Shown piece after piece: positions 15,220 through 20,353 of a DNA stretch of 20,353 bases. The notes under the pieces were generated by a model. That model made no database searches. It saw only the letters and a list, made by a program, of their open reading frames with translations, and was not told the origin of the DNA. The first letter of the stretch is position 1; each line of letters starts with the position of its first letter. The stretch lies in contig JAFAQJ010000224.1 of the NCBI GenBank assembly GCA_019246455.1, forward strand, positions 1 through 20,353, given 5' to 3'. A program made the position numbers and the translations under genes. This DNA comes from Pseudolabrys sp. (lineage in GTDB: Bacteria > Pseudomonadota > Alphaproteobacteria > Rhizobiales > Xanthobacteraceae).

Positions 15220-16962
15220 ATGAACGCTCGTCCCGTCGACACGCTTGCGATCGCCATCGCGCAACTCAACGCGACGGTGGGGGACGTCGTTGGTAATGGG
15301 GACAAAGTACGCCGCGCGCGTCAAACTGCGGCAGCGCAAGGCGCGGACATTGTTGTTTTTCCGGAGCTGTTCATCTCGGGGTATCCGCCGGAAGATTTGG
15401 TACTGAAACCCACCTTTCAGGCCGCGTGTCGCTCTGAAGTTGAGAAGCTGGCGCGGGAGACGAGGGATGGTGGTCCTGCAGTCGCCGTCGGCACACCATG
15501 GCTAGAAAAGGACAAGCTCTATAACGCGGTCGCGTTGCTGGATGGCGGCTCCATCACCGGGTTGCGCTACAAGGTCGACCTTCCCAATTACGGCGTGTTC
15601 GACGAGAAGCGGGTGTTCGCTGCCGGGCCGTTGCCGGGTCCCGTCAACTTTCGCGGCATCAGGCTTGGTCTGCCGATTTGTGAGGACATCTGGGATCCTG
15701 AACCGGTGGACTGTCTAGTTGAAACGGGGAGCGAAATTCTGCTTGTCGGAAATGCCTCGCCTTATCGCCGCGGAGTCGTCGACGAACGCTTGAACGTCGC
15801 TGTCCCGCGTGTGGTCGAAACAGGACTTCCCCTCATCTATGCGAACATGGTCGGCGGGCAGGATGAACTGGTGTTTGAAGGCGCGTCTTTTGCGCTGAAC
15901 GCTGATCGAAGCATCGCCTTCCAGCTTCCAGCCTTTGAGGAGGCGGTTGTCACCACAAAATGGTCGCGCACAGACAGCGGCTGGCGCTGCGATAACGGTC
16001 CAAAAATCCAGTTGATTGAAGCGGACCGTGCCGACTACGCCGCGTGCGTTCTTGGAATCCGCGACTACGTCAACAAAAACGGATTCAAGGGCGTGGTGCT
16101 TGGTTTGTCGGGAGGCGTCGACTCCGCGCTGTGCACGGCAATGGCGGTCGACGCGCTCGGTGCTGAACGCGTTCGCTGTATCATGCTGCCTTACAAATTT
16201 ACCTCGCAGGAATCGCTTAACGATGCCGCCGCTTGTGCCAAGGCGCTCGGCGTCGGCTATGAAATTGTTCCGATTGCAAAAGCGGTGGAAGGCCTAGAAG
16301 CTTCACTCAAGCCGTTATTCGACGATCTGCCCCGCGACGTGACGGAAGAGAACCTTCAAGCGCGGGCACGCGGCGTCATTCTGATGGCGGTCTCGAACAA
16401 GTTCAATCTGATGGTGGTGACAACTGGGAACAAATCCGAAATGTCGGTCGGCTACGCGACGCTCTACGGTGACATGAACGGCGGCTTCAATCCCGTCAAA
16501 GATCTGTTCAAGACCGAAGTGTTTCGTCTGGCGCGCTTGCGAAACGGCTGGAAGCCGGAGGGGGCGATGGGGCCGGCCGGCCGAGTTATTCCGGAAAACA
16601 TCATCACGCGGCCACCGACGGCGGAGTTGCGCGAGAATCAGAAAGACGAAGATTCGTTGCCGCCTTACGCCATACTCGACGCGATCCTTGAGCGTCTGGT
16701 GGAAAGGGAGGAACCGGTTTCCGCAGTGGTTGCCGCTGGTTTTGATCGCGATACCGTGACGCGCATCGAGCGGCTGATCAATATTGCGGAATACAAACGC
16801 CGCCAGGCAGCCCCCGGCGTAAAGGTCACACTAAAGAACTTTGGGCGCGATCGACGCTATCCAATCACCAATCGCTTCCGCGATCCTGGCACGGCGCTAC
16901 CGGCACCGGATATTTCGTTGCTGACCGGGATGCCGGTCAAGACCGAAGCTGTCGACTTCTAG
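15220..16962 (+). CDS. nadE: Glutamine-dependent NAD+ synthetase
   Basis: A 580-residue two-domain enzyme that amidates nicotinic acid adenine dinucleotide to NAD+, using ammonia from glutamine. The N-terminal nitrilase-type glutaminase domain has the catalytic triad E49 (VVFPELF), K118 (YKVDLPNYGVFDE) and C154 (LPICEDIWDPE). The C-terminal synthetase domain has the ATP PP-loop SGGVDSA at 297-303 and the later TTGNKSEMSVGYATLYGD segment. The length is typical of the long bacterial form. The start ATG at 15220 has only a weak ribosome binding site. The stop TAG overlaps the stop of the convergent DUF2865 gene within one CTAG. Confidence 0.96.
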   Translation: MNARPVDTLAIAIAQLNATVGDVVGNGDKVRRARQTAAAQGADIVVFPELFISGYPPEDLVLKPTFQAACRSEVEKLARETRDGGPAVAVGTPWLEKDKLYNAVALLDGGSITGLRYKVDLPNYGVFDEKRVFAAGPLPGPVNFRGIRLGLPICEDIWDPEPVDCLVETGSEILLVGNASPYRRGVVDERLNVAVPRVVETGLPLIYANMVGGQDELVFEGASFALNADRSIAFQLPAFEEAVVTTKWSRTDSGWRCDNGPKIQLIEADRADYAACVLGIRDYVNKNGFKGVVLGLSGGVDSALCTAMAVDALGAERVRCIMLPYKFTSQESLNDAAACAKALGVGYEIVPIAKAVEGLEASLKPLFDDLPRDVTEENLQARARGVILMAVSNKFNLMVVTTGNKSEMSVGYATLYGDMNGGFNPVKDLFKTEVFRLARLRNGWKPEGAMGPAGRVIPENIITRPPTAELRENQKDEDSLPPYAILDAILERLVEREEPVSAVVAAGFDRDTVTRIERLINIAEYKRRQAAPGVKVTLKNFGRDRRYPITNRFRDPGTALPAPDISLLTGMPVKTEAVDF

Positions 16963-17993
16963 CGAACCGGATAGAAGTTCGGCCCCACCGTGCGCACCTG
17001 TCCCCTTGGAGGCTCCGGTGATACAGCCGCATCGGTCGGTGGTTGGGCGCCCGGCGCATTGGCGGACTTGGGCTGCGATTTCATCCCGGGCGGCTGCGAC
17101 AACTTCTTTGCGTTTTGGTCGGTGACGACGACATCGCCCGGTGCGACCGTGGTGTCGACGCCGCCCGCCTTCAAAGCATCGGCCCAGCTTTGCCCGGCCT
17201 TGCGGCAGCTACACGCCGAATCTATCGACGTCCGATAACGGAAAGCGCTCGGTAGCGCCGAGTAGGGCGCGCCGCCATTGACCGACACCGCTTGGTTCAC
17301 TTCCTCGCCAGGGTTGCGATAGCTGTAAAGTTCGACCTGCTGCGCCGGGCACATGCGTTGGCACGTCGCCTGATCGTCCTGGAATTTGCTGGCCGGCGCC
17401 TGGAACGAGATCGGGAAGTAATAACCGTCGCAAGTGCGCACACAGATCGTGCGAAACGATCCCGATGAATCGGAGCCGGGGAAGAACGACGAGTTGCCGC
17501 CAGGGCTGAATAACCGTTCCAGGAAGCTGCCACCCTGCTGTACGGAAGCCTGACGGTACTGCGGGCCGCACCCGTTGTCGCTGAGCGCGATCAGGATCGA
17601 ACGCCGTTGAGCGGCGCGCTCGGTGTTACCTCCGTGGAGTTGCTCGAGCTGATTTTGGATCCGCTCCAGCGCACCGCGCGCTTGCGAAATTTGTCCGTTG
17701 AGCGGCCCGCATTGCGCCGGCGGGGTGTTGAAGATCGAAAAGAAGCCAGAGCTTTCGCATCCAAGCCGCCGCGATTGGGCCACCAGCCGGTCGACCTCGA
17801 ATTGCTGCTTGTTCGCGGCATCTTCGGCGCGGCGAATCGTGTCGGCGCGCTGCGGATCGTCGTTGCCGCGATCGAGCGAGGCGAGTTGCCCTTCGAGCCG
17901 CTGGCAGGCCGGATTCGTCGATTGCGCCAGTGCATTCGCGCCAATTGCAGCCGCGAACGCGACGGCCAACGGGAATGAGCGAATTCGGATCAT
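16959..17993 (-). CDS. Secreted DUF2865 domain protein
   Basis: A 344-residue exported protein of unknown function. A signal peptide (1-23, ending NALA) precedes a glutamine- and arginine-rich, probably coiled-coil region at about 30-135. A Gly/Ser-rich segment follows (153-178). The DUF2865 core at 182-265 contains CVRTCDGYYFPISF, CQRMCP, ELYSYRNPGEE, PYSALPSAFRYR and CSC. The cysteine pairs suggest disulfides formed in the periplasm. The C-terminal 60 residues are low-complexity and proline-rich. The ATG at 17993 begins four bases after the stop of the DMT gene, so translation is probably coupled. From memory, the family is largely confined to Rhizobiales. The core may be a cell-envelope module, but this is inference. 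Confidence 0.85.
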   Translation of the reverse strand: MIRIRSFPLAVAFAAAIGANALAQSTNPACQRLEGQLASLDRGNDDPQRADTIRRAEDAANKQQFEVDRLVAQSRRLGCESSGFFSIFNTPPAQCGPLNGQISQARGALERIQNQLEQLHGGNTERAAQRRSILIALSDNGCGPQYRQASVQQGGSFLERLFSPGGNSSFFPGSDSSGSFRTICVRTCDGYYFPISFQAPASKFQDDQATCQRMCPAQQVELYSYRNPGEEVNQAVSVNGGAPYSALPSAFRYRTSIDSACSCRKAGQSWADALKAGGVDTTVAPGDVVVTDQNAKKLSQPPGMKSQPKSANAPGAQPPTDAAVSPEPPRGQVRTVGPNFYPVR

Positions 17994-17997
17994 GAGG

Positions 17998-18924
17998 TCA
18001 TGGTAGAGGTTCTGAGGTTGCCATGCGAGCCTTGGCGGAGCGTGCCTCCGACCTTAGGTTCCACAGCACGCCGGCAATGATGATGAGAGCGCCGACCAGC
18101 ACGAAAATATCAAGGCTCTCCCCGTAAAAGGCCCAGCCGACGACCGCGATTAGCGGAATACGCATGAAGTCAAGCGGGACCACCAACGTTGCGTCGCCGG
18201 ACCGGAACGCATTGCTGAGGCAATAGTGTGACGTTGTGCCGGCGATCCCAACGCCGAGCATCGGAATGATGTCGTTAGGGCCGATATGAAGCAGCGCCGA
18301 TGGGCTACTGCCAAGGAGTCCCAGCGGCAGCTGAATGACGGCCATCCAGAAGATGATACCAAAGGTTGTCTCGGTTGCGGTGAGCTGCTTGGTCGTGATC
18401 ATTGTGATCGCGTAATAGAATGCCGCGAGCAAAACGAGGAATGCGGCGGGATTGATGGCCGCTAGTCCCGGCCGCAGGATCACCAGAACGCCGACCAGCC
18501 CTAGCACGATGACGCCGACTCGTCCGGGCGTCATTTTCTCTTTAAGGAGCCACACCGCGAGCAGTGCTGTCCATGCCGGCATCGTGAATTCGAGCGAAAA
18601 CACCATCGCCAAGGGCAGCATCGTTAGCCCAAGTGACCACAGATATTGTCCTGCATAGTGGATGGTGTTGCGGAACAACTGCAGTCTCATGCGCCGCGGT
18701 CGCACCTCGCGACGCAACTGCGGCCGTATCAGAACGAGCGCGCCGAGCAGCACAAGCGCAGTCGCGCTGCGCACCGCCAGAATTTCAAAGATGCTGTAAC
18801 CGTGTCGCGCCAGGACACGGATCGAGACGGCCATCACCGAGAAGGACAGCAGCGCGCCGACCATCCAAAAGACGACGCGGGCGAGCTTATGGTCGGCAAA
18901 GGCCTTACGAGTGGGGCTGTGCAC
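17998..18924 (-). CDS. DMT superfamily permease (EamA family)
   Basis: An inner-membrane protein with about ten hydrophobic segments in two EamA-type halves. The first half covers FWMVGALLSFSVM through LLKEKMTPGRVGVIVLGLVG. The second runs from FLVLLAAFYYAITMI to GALIIIAGVLWNL. The pattern EFTMPAWTALLAVWLLKEK is typical of DMT exporters. The substrate is unknown; relatives export amino acids or related metabolites. The start is uncertain. I use the GTG at 18924, which gives a short cytoplasmic tail before the first membrane helix (308 residues), and it lies just after the maiA stop. The ATG at 18864 is an alternative that would trim 20 residues. The frame remains open further upstream inside maiA, which is not used. 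Confidence 0.85.
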   Translation of the reverse strand: MHSPTRKAFADHKLARVVFWMVGALLSFSVMAVSIRVLARHGYSIFEILAVRSATALVLLGALVLIRPQLRREVRPRRMRLQLFRNTIHYAGQYLWSLGLTMLPLAMVFSLEFTMPAWTALLAVWLLKEKMTPGRVGVIVLGLVGVLVILRPGLAAINPAAFLVLLAAFYYAITMITTKQLTATETTFGIIFWMAVIQLPLGLLGSSPSALLHIGPNDIIPMLGVGIAGTTSHYCLSNAFRSGDATLVVPLDFMRIPLIAVVGWAFYGESLDIFVLVGALIIIAGVLWNLRSEARSAKARMATSEPLP

Positions 18925-18955
18925 GTGCGGGGCCCAGCAGGACGGGGTTGGCCCG

Positions 18956-19591
18956 TCACTCCGCGTCCGGTTGATTTTCCGGCCGCGCTTTATCGAACGC
19001 CGATAGCTTGAGACAAGCGGCGTCAGCGGCGACGATCTTCGGGAATTTGTCGAGCGGCACCTTGAGCCGTCGCGCATTGGCGACCTGCGGCACGAGACAA
19101 ATATCGGCCAAAGTCACGCGCGGCCCGCAAATATAAGGCCCCGGCTTGATCATGGCTTCGAGCGCCTCGAATCCCTCGAGCACCCAATGGTGATACCAGG
19201 CATCGATCTCGCTCTGCTCATGCTTGAGCTGATGCTTGAGATAGCGCAGCGGTGAGGTGTTGTTTAGTGGATGGATGTCGCAGGCGATGAGCTGCGCGAT
19301 GGCACGGACATGGGCGCGCTCCATCGCATCGGCCGGCAGCAACGGCGGATCAGGAAACGTTTCGTCGAGATATTCAATGATGGCGAGCGACTGAATAAGA
19401 ATCTCGCCACTCGAATCGACCAGCACCGGCACCCGCATCTGTGGATTGACCGTGCGGTACTCCGGCTTGCGGTTCAATCCACCTTCCTTGGTGAGATGGA
19501 TCGAAATCGTCTCGTAGGGAATGTTCTTGAGATTGAGCGCGATACGCACACGGTAGGCCGCCGACGAGCGGAAATACGAATATAGCTTCAC
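18956..19591 (-). CDS. maiA: Maleylacetoacetate isomerase (zeta-class GST)
   Basis: A 211-residue glutathione-dependent isomerase, converting maleylacetoacetate to fumarylacetoacetate in tyrosine/homogentisate degradation. The zeta-class N-terminus YFRSSAAYRVRIALNLK carries the catalytic serine pair at about 9-10. NPQMRVPVL holds the cis-proline, QSLAIIEYLDE the glutathione-binding segment, and ACDIHPLNNTSPLRYL the zeta-class helix. The start is a GTG at 19591; GGGGA lies about 11 bases upstream. No homogentisate dioxygenase or fumarylacetoacetase is nearby, so the role in tyrosine catabolism is by homology. It probably leads a minus-strand transcription unit with the DMT permease and the DUF2865 gene. 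Confidence 0.92.
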   Translation of the reverse strand: MKLYSYFRSSAAYRVRIALNLKNIPYETISIHLTKEGGLNRKPEYRTVNPQMRVPVLVDSSGEILIQSLAIIEYLDETFPDPPLLPADAMERAHVRAIAQLIACDIHPLNNTSPLRYLKHQLKHEQSEIDAWYHHWVLEGFEALEAMIKPGPYICGPRVTLADICLVPQVANARRLKVPLDKFPKIVAADAACLKLSAFDKARPENQPDAE

Positions 19592-19668
19592 GGCTGAATG
19601 TCCCCGGCGATGTCCGCCGGTTATCTAGCATGCCGCAAAGCAGCAGGCGACGCCCGCGCTACGGTCCG

Positions 19669-19989
19669 TCAGCGCTGGCAGATGATCGCGACGAACTCGT
19701 CGCACTTTGCGCCGTGGCAGGCCCCCGGTCCGGTCGGCACAGACCCCGTGATATCGTCCTTGTCGACCTTGCGGAATGATGCGGCCTCGGCGAACTCGTG
19801 CGACTTGCAGTAGGCCTGCGCGACCGACTGGCCGCACTTCTCGCCGTTGGCGAGGCAGCGGTCGACGCCATAGCCATCGGCATTATTGGCGATGATGAAC
19901 ATCCGCCGCTCGGCCTGCGCGGCGGGAGCGGCGCAAAGGGCGGCGGCGGCGAGGGCACTGACCAGTACGCGACGCACAAGAGTACTCAT
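19669..19989 (-). CDS. Small secreted cysteine-rich protein, function unknown
   Basis: A 106-residue predicted periplasmic or secreted protein that I cannot assign to a named family. A signal peptide (LVRRVLVSALAAAALCAAPAAQA) ends near residue 26. The mature part of 80 residues has six cysteines at 45, 52, 61, 91, 96 and 104, enough for three disulfides. Recognisable stretches are RRMFIIANNADGYGVDRC, GEKCGQSVAQAYCKSHEF, GACHGAKC and EFVAIICQR. I start at the ATG at 19989; a GTG at 20001 is in frame and possible, and neither has a strong ribosome binding site. It lies 77 bases before maiA on the same strand. A CtrA-type box lies 66 bases upstream. Confidence 0.7.
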   Translation of the reverse strand: MSTLVRRVLVSALAAAALCAAPAAQAERRMFIIANNADGYGVDRCLANGEKCGQSVAQAYCKSHEFAEAASFRKVDKDDITGSVPTGPGACHGAKCDEFVAIICQR

Positions 19990-20001
19990 CGGATCACTCA
20001 C

Positions 20002-20281
20002 TTGTTGCGATCAAGCCGGGAATGGCACGAGTGCTGACAATTGCGGCAAATTCTTTAAGCCGCCGTTAACCGCATGCGGTCGGTGATGGCGAAAGGACGG
20101 GCGGTCGGGCAGCTGGCCTTGACGGAACGCGTGTGCTTACGCATTGTCCCGCGCGATGGTCGGCCTTAACCATATTTGCGGCATTTGCCGCGAGATTATT
20201 CGCTAGCGCACAACGCTGGCTGCGGCCGTCTTTATCTCCATCGAGATCAAACGCCCGGGGCCAGCAGGTCCGAAGGACGTT
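20002..20281. promoter_or_regulatory. Divergent intergenic region between the cysteine-rich protein gene and cysS
   Basis: These roughly 280 bases hold no coding region I can support. They contain a full CtrA-like box (20055-20070) and a separate TTAACCAT half-site at 20166-20173. A small hairpin is at 20178-20191, with GCGGC and GCCGC around ATTT. Both divergent promoters should lie here. I cannot pick out convincing -35 and -10 pairs. Confidence 0.4.
20055..20070. promoter_or_regulatory. CtrA-type box TTAA-N7-TTAAC
   Basis: TTAA at 20055-20058 and TTAAC at 20066-20070 are separated by exactly seven bases. This is the full consensus for the alphaproteobacterial cell-cycle regulator CtrA. 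The box is centred about 73 bases upstream of the start of the small secreted protein (minus strand) and more than 200 bases from cysS. Binding is inferred from the motif alone, and GTTAAC-containing words recur in this window. Confidence 0.5.
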
Positions 20282-20353
20282 ATGCAGCTTCAACTCTACG
20301 ACACGCTGACCAAGACGAAACGGCCGTTTCAGCCGATCGATCCGTCGTGCGTG
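20282..20353 (+). CDS. cysS: Cysteinyl-tRNA synthetase, N-terminal fragment (partial)
   Basis: The first 24 codons of an open frame that runs off the right edge. The peptide begins MQLQLYDTLTKTKRPF and continues with QPIDPSCV. This matches the conserved N-terminus of cysteinyl-tRNA synthetases (LYNTLTxxKxxFxPxDP), which precedes the VCGPTVY zinc-binding and active-site segment outside the window. The ATG at 20282 has GAAGGA about 10 bases upstream as a ribosome binding site. It is divergent from the small cysteine-rich secreted protein. Confidence 0.85.
   Translation, partial: MQLQLYDTLTKTKRPFQPIDPSCV

Noticed and set aside
19604..19620. CCGGCG / CGCCGG hairpin as a terminator between the cysteine-rich protein gene and maiA
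   Set aside because: The stem has six base pairs and no T tract on the minus strand follows it.
1..20353. Mobile element, phage, CRISPR or tRNA content
   Set aside because: I read both strands and found no transposase, integrase, terminal repeats, spaced repeats or cloverleaf sequence.

Overview
The window looks like a chromosomal core segment of a high-GC alphaproteobacterium, most likely Rhizobiales (a Bradyrhizobium, Rhodopseudomonas or Pseudolabrys-like lineage). That placement rests on recognised family content: a DUF2865 protein, a class II DAHP synthase, TakP-type TRAP binding proteins, the rpiA / DUF2059 / gor order, and CtrA-like TTAA motifs. It is inference from memory of families, with no search behind it. 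I see no tRNA, rRNA, transposase, integrase, CRISPR array or clear foreign island. Genes are tightly packed and no gene-free stretch exceeds about 280 bases.

Layout. Bases 1-565 (minus) hold the N-terminal membrane half of a probable sensor histidine kinase that runs off the left edge. Divergent from it is a translationally coupled pair: a glutathione S-transferase and a metallo-beta-lactamase-fold hydrolase (732-2087). A 3-hydroxyisobutyrate-dehydrogenase-like enzyme (minus, 2084-2956) converges on that pair and diverges from an Mrp/ApbC iron-sulfur carrier (3032-4171). Two tandem paralogous TRAP substrate-binding proteins follow (4333-5421 and 5616-6710). Each carries a Tat signal and each is followed by a hairpin terminator. 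Next is a methyl-accepting chemotaxis protein with a C-terminal PilZ domain (6921-8465).

The middle has a minus-strand block of moaA, a PEGA-type lipoprotein and gph (8466-10912). Divergent from gph is the plus-strand run rpiA, a DUF2059 protein and gor (11028-13674), then the class II DAHP synthase (13756-15144) and glutamine-dependent NAD+ synthetase (15220-16962). The right end is a minus-strand run of a secreted six-cysteine protein, maiA, a DMT/EamA permease and a DUF2865 protein (19989 down to 16959). The first 24 codons of cysS begin at 20282 (plus) and run off the right edge.

Functional themes. Thiol and NAD(P)H metabolism recurs: two GST-fold proteins, glutathione reductase, ribose-5-phosphate isomerase, and NAD+ synthetase. 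There is also 2-oxoacid or carboxylate scavenging by the TRAP binding proteins. Signalling is represented by the kinase and the MCP-PilZ receptor. I did not find a convincing undescribed multigene system. The items most worth a second look are the MCP-PilZ fusion with almost no periplasmic domain, the twin Tat-exported TRAP binding proteins with no permease nearby, an exact-spacing CtrA-type site (20055-20070) in front of a small secreted cysteine-rich protein, and three convergent gene pairs whose stop codons overlap or abut on a palindrome.
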